From NCBI GenBank assembly GCA_030148665.1, contig JASBSZ010000047.1, positions 124,001 through 188,000 of the forward strand: a DNA stretch of 64,000 nucleotides, read 5' to 3'. The notes under the pieces were generated by a model. The model was given only the letters and a program-made list of their open reading frames with translations. It had not been told where the DNA came from and did not search any database. Shown here one piece after another: positions 45,332-53,906 of the stretch. Both the position numbers and the translations under genes were made by a program. Source of the stretch: Alphaproteobacteria bacterium. Its GTDB lineage: Bacteria > Pseudomonadota > Alphaproteobacteria > Rhodobacterales > Rhodobacteraceae. Each line of letters opens with the position of its first letter. Position 1 is the stretch's first letter.

Positions 45332-46021
45332 TCAGCGAAACTTGTCAACCAGCCGCTGCAAGGGGGTGCGGGGGTCTTCCCCGGGCGCGGGGGCGGGATC
45401 GGGTTCGGCCTTGCGCCCCTGTCCCTTGCCGGCCTCACCGCCCGATGATCGCGGCGGTGCAACCCGCAATGCCACCTTGTTCATGAAACGCCCGCTGTCG
45501 CCCTCGGCCAGATCCGGTGCGCCGTCGGAAATGCCGCGCAGCACATCATCAAGCCATTCCTGATCAGCGCGCGCAAAATCATGCAGCACATAGCCCGCTA
45601 CCCGATCCTTGTGCCCCGGATGGCCGATCCCGATGCGGACCCGCCCGTAATCGGCCCCCACATGCTGGTGGATCGAACGCAGCCCGTTATGGCCCGCATG
45701 TCCCCCGCCCTGCTTGAACCGCAGCTTTCCCGGAGCCAGGTCCAGCTCGTCATGAAAGACGATGATGTCGCCGGGCGCGATCTTGAAAAACCGGGCGGCC
45801 GCACCGACCGACTGGCCCGAATTGTTCATATAGGTCTGGGGCTTGAGCAGCATCACCTTTTCGTGCCCAAGCCGGCCTTCGGAAACCAGCCCCTGATGTT
45901 TCGACTTCCAGGGCGAAAAACCGTGATCATCGTGAATCCGGTCCACGGCCATGAACCCCACATTATGACGGTGCCCGGCATATTTCGCACCCGGATTTCC
46001 CAGACCGACAAAAAGCTTCAT
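45332..46021 (-). CDS. pth: Peptidyl-tRNA hydrolase
   Basis: A 229-residue Pth recycling peptidyl-tRNA. [16 protein letters not shown] contains the catalytic His, FHDELDL the Asp, and [13 protein letters not shown] the tRNA-binding loop. The C-terminus carries about 40 extra Pro/Gly/Lys-rich residues. ATG 46021 behind AGGGA. Downstream of rplY in an operon with a strong intergenic hairpin. Confidence 0.95.
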   Translation of the reverse strand: MKLFVGLGNPGAKYAGHRHNVGFMAVDRIHDDHGFSPWKSKHQGLVSEGRLGHEKVMLLKPQTYMNNSGQSVGAAARFFKIAPGDIIVFHDELDLAPGKLRFKQGGGHAGHNGLRSIHQHVGADYGRVRIGIGHPGHKDRVAGYVLHDFARADQEWLDDVLRGISDGAPDLAEGDSGRFMNKVALRVAPPRSSGGEAGKGQGRKAEPDPAPAPGEDPRTPLQRLVDKFR

Positions 46022-46042
46022 GTCCCTGTTCCCCATGACAAA

Positions 46043-46071
46043 GGCGCGCCTGCCGTCCGGCATGGCGCGCC
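46043..46071 (-). promoter_or_regulatory. Strong hairpin between rplY and pth
   Basis: GGCGCGCC (46043-46050) and GGCGCGCC (46064-46071) pair, with an inner GCCG/CGGC, and close just before the pth start. It may stabilise or attenuate between the two cistrons. Confidence 0.55.
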
Positions 46072-46102
46072 CTGAATATCATGACCGCAGAGGGCTGGCG
46101 AG

Positions 46103-46738
46103 CTACTCTTCGCTGCTCTCTTCGGCTTCTCCTTCGGCCTCGTCCTCATTATCGGCCGAGCGCAGGCCCGACGGCGCCGAGATGTTGGCGATCACGAAAT
46201 CGCGGTCGGTGATGACCGGGCGCGTGCCCTCGGGAAGGGTGATTTCCGACATGTGAATGACGTCACCCACATCGTGTTCTGACACATCGACAACCAGCTT
46301 TTCCGGGATGTCGCCCGCGGTCACCATCAGCTCGACCTCGGGACGCACGACGGTCAGAACGCCGCCACGCTTGAGGCCGACACTCACATCTTCACCGACA
46401 AACTCGACGGGAATGAACAGGTTGATGCGCGAATTGCGGTGCAGACGCATCAGGTCGATATGGGTCGGCAGATCCTTGACCACGTCACGCTGGACGTTCC
46501 GGCAGATGACACGCACGTCATCGTGGCCCTCGACCTTCAGATTGAAAAGGGTGGACATGAAACGTCCTGCGCGCAACCTTTTCAGCAATTCGTTGAACTT
46601 GACGTTGATCGGCAGCGGGTCCTGCCCACCACCATATACAACTCCGGGGACGAACCCCTCACGGCGTGCCTGACGGGCGGCCCCCTTGCCTGTCCCCGCG
46701 CGCACCGTGGCGTGAAGATCCGGAATCTGTCCAGCCAT
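46103..46738 (-). CDS. rplY: Large-subunit ribosomal protein bL25 (Ctc form)
   Basis: 211 residues; an N-terminal 5S-rRNA-binding bL25 domain ([25 protein letters not shown]) followed by the Ctc C-terminal domain and an acidic tail rich in Glu. ATG 46738 with AGGAG at a normal spacing. It is followed by pth, the classical neighbour. Confidence 0.95.
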   Translation of the reverse strand: MAGQIPDLHATVRAGTGKGAARQARREGFVPGVVYGGGQDPLPINVKFNELLKRLRAGRFMSTLFNLKVEGHDDVRVICRNVQRDVVKDLPTHIDLMRLHRNSRINLFIPVEFVGEDVSVGLKRGGVLTVVRPEVELMVTAGDIPEKLVVDVSEHDVGDVIHMSEITLPEGTRPVITDRDFVIANISAPSGLRSADNEDEAEGEAEESSEE

Positions 46739-46967
46739 CGGTATTCTCCTGAATATACATGACGCGACCTTCCTCCAAGGGTGCAAGGCCGCAGGAAGCC
46801 TGCCCTATAAGGCCTCGGCCCGCGCTTGCCAAGGGGGAGGGAGCGGGAAAATCGCATAGATGCCACCGGGTCGCGGCACAAGGCGCGGCAAACACGGGGC
46901 AAACACGGGGCTGGTACAGGGGTTTGCCTTGCGCTAAACGGGGCGAAACCGAATTTCGAGGCACATC

Positions 46968-48680
46968 ATGGCACGTATTCTGATCACTTCGGCGCTCCCC
47001 TATATCAACGGTATCAAGCATCTGGGAAACCTGGTCGGCAGTCAGCTGCCATCCGACACCTATGCCCGCTACATGCGCGCGCGCGGCCACGAGGTGATGT
47101 ATATCTGCGCAACCGACGAACACGGCACCCCGGCCGAGATCGCCGCCGCCAAGGCAGGCAAGCCGGTGGCGGAATACTGCGCCGAAATGCACGAGGTTCA
47201 GGCCGAACTTGCCCGCGGTTTCCGCCTTTCCTTTGATTTCTTTGGCCGTTCCTCGAGCGCCCGCAACCGCCAGCTGACCCAACATCTTGCCAAGCGCCTG
47301 GGCGAAAACGGGCTGATCGAGGTCGTGACCGAAAAGCAGGTCTATTCAAAGGCCGATGGCCGCTTTCTGCCGGACCGCTATATCGAGGGCACCTGCCCGA
47401 ATTGCGGCTATGACAGCGCGCGGGGCGATCAATGCGAAAACTGCACGAAACAGCTGGACCCCACCGACCTGATCAATCCGCGCAGCGCGATTTCGGGCTC
47501 GACCGATCTGGAAGTGCGCGAAACGAAGCACCTGTTCCTGCGGCAAAGCAAGCTGCGCGACCGGCTAGATGCGTGGATCGATTCCAAAAAGGACTGGCCG
47601 ATCCTGACCACCTCGATTGCGAAAAAATGGCTGCATGACGGCGACGGATTGCAGGACCGCGGCATCACCCGCGATCTCGACTGGGGTATCCCGGTGCAGT
47701 TTCCGGGCGCGCCCTGGGAGGGCATGGAGGGAAAGGTATTCTACGTCTGGTTCGACGCGCCCATCGAATATATCGGCGCCACCGCCGAATGGGCCGACGC
47801 GAACGGGCTGGACGACAGCGCGTGGGAACGCTGGTGGCGCACCGACAAGGGCGCCGACGACGTGCGCTATGTGCAGTTCATGGGCAAGGACAACGTGCCC
47901 TTCCACACGCTTTCATTCCCCGCAACGCTGATGGGCTCGGAAGAGCCGTGGAAGCTGGTCGATTACATCAAGAGCTTCAACTACCTCAACTATGATGGCG
48001 GGCAGTTTTCGACATCAAAGGGCCGCGGCGTGTTCATGGACCAGGCGCTGGAAATTCTGCCCAGCGATTACTGGCGCTGGTGGCTTCTGTCCCATGTGCC
48101 GGAAAACTCCGACAGCGAATTCACCTGGGAAAACTTTCAGGCCAGCATCAACAAGGATCTGGCCGACGTACTGGGCAATTTCGTCAGTCGCGTCACCAAG
48201 TTCTGCCGCAGCAAGTTTGGCGAGGTCGTGCCGGAAGGTGGCGCATATGGGGCGGCCGAGCAGGCTGTCATTGATGAAATCTCGACCCGTCTGGCGGCCT
48301 ATCAGGCCCATATGGAGGCGATCGAGATCCGCAAGGCCACGGCCGAGCTGCGGGCGATCTGGGCCGTGGGCAACGAATACCTGCAAGAGGCCGCGCCCTG
48401 GGCCGTGTTCAAGACCGACCCCGAGCGCGCCGGCGCCATCATCCGCTTTGCGCTGAACCTGATCCGCCTTTACGCAGTTCTGTCCGAACCGTTCATCCCG
48501 GATGCCAGCAGGGCCATGCTGGATGCCATGAAAACGGACGTCCGCGATTGGCCCGGGGATGTTTCGGCGGCTTTGGCCGAGTTGAAACCGGGGCACCCAT
48601 TTTCCGTGCCCGAGGTTCTGTTCGCCAAGATTACCGATGCAGCACGCGAGGAAATGGAGGAACGGTTCAAGGGCCGGTAG
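46968..48680 (+). CDS. metG: Methionyl-tRNA synthetase
   Basis: 570 residues. The class-I signature HLGNL follows PYINGIK, the KMSKS-like loop is [10 protein letters not shown], and a zinc knuckle [17 protein letters not shown] is present. Divergent from rplY. It charges tRNA-Met. Length fits the metG form without the C-terminal tRNA-binding domain. Confidence 0.95.
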   Translation: MARILITSALPYINGIKHLGNLVGSQLPSDTYARYMRARGHEVMYICATDEHGTPAEIAAAKAGKPVAEYCAEMHEVQAELARGFRLSFDFFGRSSSARNRQLTQHLAKRLGENGLIEVVTEKQVYSKADGRFLPDRYIEGTCPNCGYDSARGDQCENCTKQLDPTDLINPRSAISGSTDLEVRETKHLFLRQSKLRDRLDAWIDSKKDWPILTTSIAKKWLHDGDGLQDRGITRDLDWGIPVQFPGAPWEGMEGKVFYVWFDAPIEYIGATAEWADANGLDDSAWERWWRTDKGADDVRYVQFMGKDNVPFHTLSFPATLMGSEEPWKLVDYIKSFNYLNYDGGQFSTSKGRGVFMDQALEILPSDYWRWWLLSHVPENSDSEFTWENFQASINKDLADVLGNFVSRVTKFCRSKFGEVVPEGGAYGAAEQAVIDEISTRLAAYQAHMEAIEIRKATAELRAIWAVGNEYLQEAAPWAVFKTDPERAGAIIRFALNLIRLYAVLSEPFIPDASRAMLDAMKTDVRDWPGDVSAALAELKPGHPFSVPEVLFAKITDAAREEMEERFKGR

Positions 48681-48707
48681 GGAACCGGCCTGACCGCACC
48701 GTGCGAT

Positions 48708-49088
48708 TCATTGGCTGGAAAAACCGCGGCGTGTCGGCGTCCAGGCACAATTGTCCGACTCGGAAAATTTCACGACGCGCTCGGTCTGGCCGGGGCGTGA
48801 CAGGCGCGAACACCCCTCCAGCGCATCGGCCCCGGCAAATACCCCGACAAGGATTCGGGCCGCGTCCTCATCGACGTCCAGGCACAGCACGCCACCTGCG
48901 GCGGTCATGCAGGAAACCCGCTGACCCTGCAAATCATCGACCACCAGAAACAAAGATTCGTCCGTGTGGTTCTCGATACAAGCGGGCGCCCCGACAGCCG
49001 GGTTTCCCCAGACTGCCAGAGCGCCCGCGAATATCATGCCGCAGGCCCCGACCGGGCCCAGGGCGCGATTACTTGGAAAGCGTGGCAA
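48708..49088 (-). CDS. Small exported protein downstream of cytochrome c
   Basis: Up to 126 residues with a signal-like N-terminus (ending near AVGAPAC) and four Cys in the mature part (ACIEN, SCMTA, LCLDV and GCSRL) plus NCAWT near the end, suggesting disulfides. No family is recognised. A TTG at 49088 overlaps the cytochrome gene by 20 bp and gives a basic N-terminus for a signal peptide; an ATG at 49037 gives a shorter form. It is probably co-transcribed with the cytochrome gene. Confidence 0.55.
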   Translation of the reverse strand: MPRFPSNRALGPVGACGMIFAGALAVWGNPAVGAPACIENHTDESLFLVVDDLQGQRVSCMTAAGGVLCLDVDEDAARILVGVFAGADALEGCSRLSRPGQTERVVKFSESDNCAWTPTRRGFSSQ

Positions 49089-49479
49089 GATAGGCCGCGA
49101 CGTTTTCGCGATCGGCCTGTTTCTTCAGCTTGTAGGACATCTTGGAACGGGCCTTGGAATCGCCGAGACGGGCACGCAGGTACTTCGTCGGGTTTTCCAG
49201 CCACTTGACCACTTCTTCCTCGGACCAGACCAGGCCATCCTCGCCAGCCTTCTTGAGATACTTGCTGTACTTGTAGCCCTCATAGGTGCCGGCGGTACGG
49301 CCGATCACGTCATTCAGCACGGGGCCGACTGCGTTCCTGGCCTTGTCGCCCACCTTGTGGCATGCCGCGCATTTCTTGAAAACCTTCTGACCAAGAGCGG
49401 CGTCGCCCGCTGCATAGGCTCCGTTTGCCGCAAAGGCTGCGACCGCGAAGATGGCGAGACTCTTCATTCCGAAACGCAT
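49069..49479 (-). CDS. Class I cytochrome c (c2/c550-like)
   Basis: 136 residues with a signal peptide (~1-23) and one CxxCH haem motif (KKCAACHKVG) near residue 38; the axial Met is in KMSYKLKK near 113. It shuttles electrons in the periplasm. ATG 49479 with AAGGAAAG upstream. It overlaps the next small exported gene. Confidence 0.92.
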   Translation of the reverse strand: MRFGMKSLAIFAVAAFAANGAYAAGDAALGQKVFKKCAACHKVGDKARNAVGPVLNDVIGRTAGTYEGYKYSKYLKKAGEDGLVWSEEEVVKWLENPTKYLRARLGDSKARSKMSYKLKKQADRENVAAYLATLSK

Positions 49480-49587
49480 GTGCTTTCCTTTCGTTTGCTG
49501 TGACGCTTGGTGTTAATTCTCGTTTCTTTGGCCGTGGCAGTCCAGTCACGGGATGGTGACATGTCGTAACGCCATGTTGAAAACATG

Positions 49588-49631
49588 TTGCAAATCCGTG
49601 TACACCGGTTCGATTCCGGTACTCGCCTCCA
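49588..49631 (+). pseudogene. 3' fragment of tRNA-Cys (GCA), probable attachment-site relic
   Basis: From the anticodon loop TTGCAAA (GCA at 49590-49592) through the variable region, T arm accggttcgattccggt and acceptor 3' strand actcgcc-T-CCA the sequence is tRNA-Cys-like. The 5' acceptor, D arm and anticodon 5' strand are missing. Directly before it is the palindrome CATGTT-GAA-AACATG (49573-49587). It marks the boundary between core genes and the variable region. Confidence 0.75.
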
Positions 49632-49757
49632 AATATTTCAAAGACTTAGCGGACGGGCGGCGCACGAAGGGCGGATGTTTTCACATCCGTTTTCACGTTT
49701 CCCGTTTTGTTTTTGTTCTGTTCCGGGTGCATTTACGGCGCCGTTGTGCAAGGGTTT

Positions 49758-50852
49758 TCAGTTCCAGAACCGATCACGCACCAGGGCCTGGCGCATGCCG
49801 TCCGGGGTTACGATTTCGAGCTGCGTGCCTGCGTCCCAATGGCTGCGATCAACCATGCCGATCGCCACATTGACCCCGAAATCGGGCGAAAAGGCCACCG
49901 AGGTGACCTGTCCCACTTGCCGCCCATCGGCGAAGAGCGGCCAGACGTTGGTGGGCGTGCCGAGGGGCTCTCCGGCGATCTCGACCGGGCGGATGATGCG
50001 CTTCGGGCCGTTCGCGACCTCGCGTGCGAGCGCCGCGCGGCCGATGAATTCATCAGGCGAATTGCAGAACCTCCCGAGCCCGCATTCATACGGCGTGTTT
50101 TCGCGCCGCATGTCGCTGCCGTAAGAGAGTAGCCCGCTTTCGATCCGCTCGATCTGGTTCGGACAGCCCGCCCGCACATTCAGATCCTCGCCCGCCGCAA
50201 ACAGCGCATCCCACAGCGGCATGCCGTATTCCGCCCCCTCGACATAGATTTCAAAGCCGCCCTGCTTGGACCAGCCCGAGCGGGCGACGACGAATGTGCG
50301 CCCCTCAAACGGCAACTCCCTGTAGCGGAAAAAGCGGATGTCATGGACCTCGGGGCCGAAGACACGTTCCATCAGCGCCTCGGCCTTGGGGCCCTGCACG
50401 GCCAGAGGTGAAACGTCAGGTTCGGTGATCTCGACATCGAGCCCCAGCGCCGTTGCCACCCCCAGCGCCCACAGGAGCAGGTCGCTGTCGGCGAGCGACA
50501 GCCAGAAATGATCGGGCCCGCGGCGCACCGCGACGGGATCGTTCAGCATGCCGCCCGCGGCATCGACGCACGGCACATAATAGCACTGGTCGGCCTGCAT
50601 GCGGCCGATGTCGCGCGGGCTGATCAGGCGCATGAGCCTTTCGGCGTCCGGCCCCTTGATCGAGACCTGCCGTTCGCAGGCCACATCCCACAGCTGCACA
50701 TGCCGCTTGAGATGGGCGCAGTCGGCCTCGAGACTTTCGAACACCGTCGGCAGCAGCATGTGGTTGTAGACGGTGAAAGCCTTGGCCCCGGCTGCGCGCA
50801 CCCCGGGCGTGAAGGGCGTTTCGCGCACCCGGCGCGAGGGAAAGACGGGCAT
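49758..50852 (-). CDS. dmdA: Dimethylsulfoniopropionate demethylase DmdA (aminomethyltransferase-like)
   Basis: A 364-residue GcvT-fold protein. It has the DmdA-type N-terminus FPSRRVRETPFT and the stretches AFTVYNHMLLPTVFESLEAD, QLWDVACERQV, ARSGWSKQGGFEIYVE and CPNQIERIESGLLSYG. DmdA transfers a methyl group from DMSP to tetrahydrofolate, typical of marine roseobacters. ATG 50852 with GGAG upstream. GcvT itself is less likely because these DmdA signatures are long and continuous. Alone in its operon, next to the tRNA-Cys relic. Confidence 0.88.
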   Translation of the reverse strand: MPVFPSRRVRETPFTPGVRAAGAKAFTVYNHMLLPTVFESLEADCAHLKRHVQLWDVACERQVSIKGPDAERLMRLISPRDIGRMQADQCYYVPCVDAAGGMLNDPVAVRRGPDHFWLSLADSDLLLWALGVATALGLDVEITEPDVSPLAVQGPKAEALMERVFGPEVHDIRFFRYRELPFEGRTFVVARSGWSKQGGFEIYVEGAEYGMPLWDALFAAGEDLNVRAGCPNQIERIESGLLSYGSDMRRENTPYECGLGRFCNSPDEFIGRAALAREVANGPKRIIRPVEIAGEPLGTPTNVWPLFADGRQVGQVTSVAFSPDFGVNVAIGMVDRSHWDAGTQLEIVTPDGMRQALVRDRFWN

Positions 50853-51058
50853 GGTGTTTCTCCGAATCCGTAATGGCGGCACAGGGCGAAATGAATCGGC
50901 CCGGAATGCTTGGATATGATGGTCGCAAAAAGGGGCCCGCCCGCTGTCGGAAAAGCGACCATCTGCGTTCGTTTTGCGCGGCGGTCGCTGTGGTTTTCAG
51001 ATGCTGCGGGGCTGTTACGCGGGCGTCACAGGCAAGGTCATTCCTGCCCGACTCCCTC

Positions 51059-51131
51059 CGCGCCTCCGGCGCCATCATCGCCCGCGCCTTCTGCCGCGCC
51101 GCACCCACATATCTAACGACCGATGCGCGGT
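51059..51131 (-). pseudogene. Tyrosine-recombinase C-terminal relic, copy A
   Basis: On the minus strand the frame reads RASVVRYVGAARQKARAMMA. It matches copies B and C at the DNA and protein level. The HxxR...VRYAGAA pattern resembles the end of a phage-type integrase around its catalytic Tyr. No upstream integrase body is present. The ~120 bp between dmdA and this copy show no other feature. Confidence 0.6.
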
Positions 51132-51205
51132 TGTTCCTGCTGATGGTTCGTCTTGCGCTGGGCAATCTTTTCTTTTTCTTCGCGAGGCGCATTGAAGCTT
51201 TCTAA

Positions 51206-51253
51206 CCGGAACTAGGTTGCCTATTAAGCGAGTTAAAAGCAAAGGAGTTCCGG
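51206..51253. promoter_or_regulatory. Inverted repeat upstream of the hipB relic
   Basis: CCGGAACT (51206-51213) and AGTTCCGG (51246-51253) are perfect arms flanking the start region. A likely self-operator of the former HipB. Confidence 0.5.
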
Positions 51254-51255
51254 TA

Positions 51256-51559
51256 ATGGCAACAAAAGTCAGAGTCGGCAGGTGCGCGAAACGCGAACTG
51301 TCTGAATTGGGCAGCCGCTTGAAGCTCGCCCGCGCTCCGAAGTTTTCCCGCAACCCTGGTCGCCGAACGGGCCGCGATCAGTGCCAGAACTCTCCAAAAG
51401 ATCGAAGCAGGAGACCCCACAGTCAAGATCGGCAGTTATGCCGCCGTCCTCCAGGCGCTGGGCTTGATACGGGGCTGGGGTTCGATCAACGATCCCGAAG
51501 GTGAGCACATCTCAATCGACTACACACCGAAGCGCGCGAGGCTGAGAGATGGCGGGTGA
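51256..51559 (+). pseudogene. hipB: hipB-like antitoxin, frameshifted
   Basis: ATG 51256 (AAGGAG upstream) reads MATKVRVGRCAKRELSELG then SRLKLAR, and a single-base shift near 51335-51340 is needed to continue into ATLVAERAAISARTLQKIEA, GDPTVKIGSYAAVLQALGLI and on to the TGA at 51557. That second part is a typical XRE/HipB helix-turn-helix (AISARTLQKIEAGDP). It is disabled by the shift unless there is programmed frameshifting. Its stop overlaps the ATG of the hipA relic by 11 bp, exactly as in the intact hipBA downstream. Confidence 0.7.
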
Positions 51560-51683
51560 AATAAATGTCTGGCTGGATTGGCATGGCATGCGCCAGATCG
51601 GTGTTCTGCGCCGCACGCCCGGTCGCGGGCGAGAGCGCGTGGTGCCGCCAACCGGGCCAGCGTTTCAATCAGACGCCGTTTGA
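51549..51683 (+). pseudogene. hipA: hipA-like toxin, N-terminal remnant
   Basis: From ATG 51549: MAGEINVWLDWHGMRQIGVL and then RRTPGRGRERVV, the usual HipA N-terminal strand pattern, but it leaves the family after ~32 codons and stops at 51681-51683. The kinase domain is gone and a tandem repeat follows at once, so this is a truncated relic. Confidence 0.7.
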
Positions 51684-51684
51684 C

Positions 51685-51762
51685 TTTCAATCGGTCGGGC
51701 TCGCGCTTTCAATTGGTCGGATCTTTCAATCGGTCGGGCTCGCGATTTCAATTGGTCGGATC
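51685..51762. repeat. 39-bp tandem repeat, two copies
   Basis: A 39-bp unit (51685-51723 and 51724-51762) repeats with one mismatch (position 22 of the unit, C/A). Each unit contains two near-copies of TTTCAAT(C/T)GGTCGG, so there are four motif copies in 78 bp. It directly follows the truncated hipA. Confidence 0.85.
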
Positions 51763-51921
51763 TTTCGGCGTAGGCCATCGGCAGGATCTGGCGCGAGGCT
51801 GCAGCAGTTGGTTACCCCTCGGATAGAGGCCTTTCGGCAGCCGCGCACCCCGCGCGCTCCGTTGTTGCAAAATTAGGGATAAACAACTATCTATGGGGAA
51901 CGAAAAGAGGAGAATGCGGAA

Positions 51922-52182
51922 ATGTCTGCCGTGGCTTCCAAGGTTTTGGGAACTGTGAACGCGCCCTATGGCGCGAACCTTTCTGCACATCAACTTGCCG
52001 CCTGCATTTCCAGCCTGGACATGATGCAAGAGGCCTTCGGCCAAGTCTTCTCTTTCTTTACAGAGGTTAAGCTTGATCTCCAAGAAGCCTTCATTCAAGA
52101 GATGGGCATTGAAGACGGCGCAAAAACTGTAGCCGCATATCTTCAAACGCAGTGCGCGAACCCCGTCCCTCTCGCAGCATAA
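51922..52182 (+). CDS. Small protein of unknown function upstream of an AbiEii-type nucleotidyltransferase
   Basis: 86 residues, mostly predicted helical (LAACISSLDMMQEAFGQVFS, EVKLDLQEAFIQEM). No family recognised; it does not look like the winged-helix AbiEi antitoxin. ATG 51922 after AGGAG. Ten bp before the nucleotidyltransferase ATG, so the two are one unit and the small protein is a candidate antitoxin or accessory. The surrounding DNA is visibly less GC-rich than the core. Confidence 0.65.
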   Translation: MSAVASKVLGTVNAPYGANLSAHQLAACISSLDMMQEAFGQVFSFFTEVKLDLQEAFIQEMGIEDGAKTVAAYLQTQCANPVPLAA

Positions 52183-52192
52183 GCGTTTCTAC

Positions 52193-52864
52193 ATGAACAC
52201 GCCCGCCCCGAGTCGCTGGAGCGAACTTTTTGATGTTGCAGTATCGATCATCGGGCAAGCAAACAGGGACGTAACCATCATCGATCGATGGGCTTTGGGT
52301 GGCGGAACCGCGCTCATGTTGCAGATCGATCACCGTGAAAGCCATGACATCGACTTGTTTGTGGATGATCCGCAGTTGATGTCGTTTTTGAATCCGAAAA
52401 CACGAGACTTCGATCTTTCCTTGCGTCCAAGCAGCTACATTTCCGACGGCACACAATCCCTCAAGATCGTTTTTGACGGGATTGGTGAGATCGATGTCAT
52501 TTGCTGTGGATGGTTGACTGACGACTTTGCGAGCAAGCAAGAAATCAACGGGCATCAGGTGTTGCTCGAAAAACCCAGAGAAATTATTGCCAAAAAAGTT
52601 TTTCACCGAGGTTGGAACCTGCAGCCTCGTGATATGTTTGACATCGCCGCTGTTCGCCAAACCCATGGCGACGAATACCTCATCGAGGCCCTTTCATCCT
52701 TTCCCCAACAAGTTGAAATTGCGCTAGACGTTGCGACAAAGTTCAATCCGGAATTGGCAAAAAGTATTCTGTCCAATTTGACAGTTCGAGATGAATTTGT
52801 CGACACGATCAGAACCGCTCAGGCGTCAACGATAGAGCTTCTTTCAAAGGCCTCCCAACCGTGA
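52193..52864 (+). CDS. AbiEii/AbiGii-type nucleotidyltransferase, module 1
   Basis: 223 residues. The nucleotidyltransferase signature is LGGGTALMLQ followed by SHDIDLFV (metal-binding Asp pair), a third acidic strand EIDVIC, and the family's PREIIAKKV and PRDMFDIAAV motifs. AbiEii proteins are toxins of abortive-infection systems that modify tRNA or other targets by adding nucleotides. It is shorter than AbiEii (about 300) and its partner is the 86-residue ORF rather than AbiEi. Confidence 0.82.
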   Translation: MNTPAPSRWSELFDVAVSIIGQANRDVTIIDRWALGGGTALMLQIDHRESHDIDLFVDDPQLMSFLNPKTRDFDLSLRPSSYISDGTQSLKIVFDGIGEIDVICCGWLTDDFASKQEINGHQVLLEKPREIIAKKVFHRGWNLQPRDMFDIAAVRQTHGDEYLIEALSSFPQQVEIALDVATKFNPELAKSILSNLTVRDEFVDTIRTAQASTIELLSKASQP

Positions 52865-52914
52865 CATTCAGGCAGGCAGACATGGGATTCGCTCACTTCG
52901 GCCCGACGCCCTTC

Positions 52915-52995
52915 CACGCCTCCTGCACCATCATCGCCCGCGCCTTTTGCCGCGCGGCGCCGGCATAGCGCACCAACATCGCGCGGCTGGTGTGG
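52915..52995 (-). pseudogene. Tyrosine-recombinase C-terminal relic, copy B
   Basis: Minus-strand frame SHTSRAMLVRYAGAARQK then ARAMMVQEAW. Best preserved of the three copies. It abuts the 3' end of nucleotidyltransferase module 2. Confidence 0.62.
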
Positions 52996-52999
52996 CTGG

Positions 53000-53689
53000 T
53001 TACGGTGCATCAAAGTCGCCATGAACCGCGATGATCTCTTCGCCGATCGTTTCCTCGATCGCCATTCCCTCGATACATTTCCTCAGCCAGGCCGGGTTAC
53101 TGATCATCTCTACAGCCTTGTCGTAAGCAGTACGTACCGTCTGACCATAGGCTGCCTCTGCCTTGTCCCAGGCGATTTTCGGGATGGGTCCCCATCGAGA
53201 AATCATCATGCTGAGGTCGATTATGTCGCGGCTGAGAACGGCCTTGTCGGCATAGCGGTCGGCATTGGCGAGAAGCTTCTCGCAGTACATGTCTGCCCGT
53301 GTCAGGACGGGAACTCCGAGCCGAGGGTCCATTTCGCCGCTCAGATCGATACGCGCCTCGCGAACGATCTCAAACTTGACCCTTGTCCGTGCGGCCTCAA
53401 GTTGTGTTCGGATGCCATACTGATCGGATCGAACTTCGCGCAGAACGGTGACTCCAGCGCCTGGCGCCAAAACCCTGTCGAGAGATCCACCGAAGGTTGC
53501 CTCACGCAGCAGCCGATATCCCTCCTTCGAGGAACACAGGAAGTCGATGTCAACGCTTTCCCGATACTCACCAAGTTTGAGAACGATGGCTGTGCCACCC
53601 CCGAACCATGCCCCTGCGCGAAGCAGGAGCTCTGCGTCGAGAGCTTTGAGAACCTGTGCAATGGCGTTGTGGTGCGGGCGATCAAACAT
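53000..53689 (-). CDS. AbiEii/AbiGii-type nucleotidyltransferase, module 2
   Basis: 229 residues, again with the pattern FGGGTAIVLKL and SVDIDFLC, then VLTRADMYCEKLLA and AVLSRDIIDLSMM, matching the AbiEii Lys and Arg-Asp motifs. Weak similarity to module 1 outside the motifs, so not a recent duplication. ATG 53689 overlaps the stop of the upstream 67-residue ORF by 8 bp, so translation is coupled. It converges on module 1. Confidence 0.82.
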   Translation of the reverse strand: MFDRPHHNAIAQVLKALDAELLLRAGAWFGGGTAIVLKLGEYRESVDIDFLCSSKEGYRLLREATFGGSLDRVLAPGAGVTVLREVRSDQYGIRTQLEAARTRVKFEIVREARIDLSGEMDPRLGVPVLTRADMYCEKLLANADRYADKAVLSRDIIDLSMMISRWGPIPKIAWDKAEAAYGQTVRTAYDKAVEMISNPAWLRKCIEGMAIEETIGEEIIAVHGDFDAP

Positions 53690-53885
53690 TCATAACGCCG
53701 TTGCCATATCGGGCAACGAGCATGTCGAGCAACTTCTGCTCTTCACAGTCAAACGCTTCCTTGTCGACATAACGCCAGTTGCGTTCATAAATAGCCAAAG
53801 CGTCGCGCCCGTCCAACACAGTGTTGGCCGGCCGGTTCCAGCAAAGGTCCCGAAGCTGCGTGAAGTTTTCGACTCGGACTTGCAT
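53682..53885 (-). CDS. Small protein upstream of nucleotidyltransferase module 2
   Basis: 67 residues (MQVRVENFTQLRDLCWN..., with DALAIYERNWRYVDKEAF). Not similar by eye to the 86-residue protein of module 1, and no family recognised. ATG 53885 with AGAGGA 7-8 nt upstream. Its coupling to the toxin-like gene makes it the candidate antitoxin or regulator. Confidence 0.68.
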   Translation of the reverse strand: MQVRVENFTQLRDLCWNRPANTVLDGRDALAIYERNWRYVDKEAFDCEEQKLLDMLVARYGNGVMNV

Positions 53886-53906
53886 CGTTATTCCTCTCGC
53901 CGACAA

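Noticed and set aside
49553-49631. Complete tRNA-Cys
   Set aside because: The 5' acceptor GGCGAGT and D arm are absent and the anticodon stem does not pair.
51685-51762. Possible CRISPR-like repeats
   Set aside because: Two directly adjacent units without spacers and no cas genes; a simple tandem duplication.
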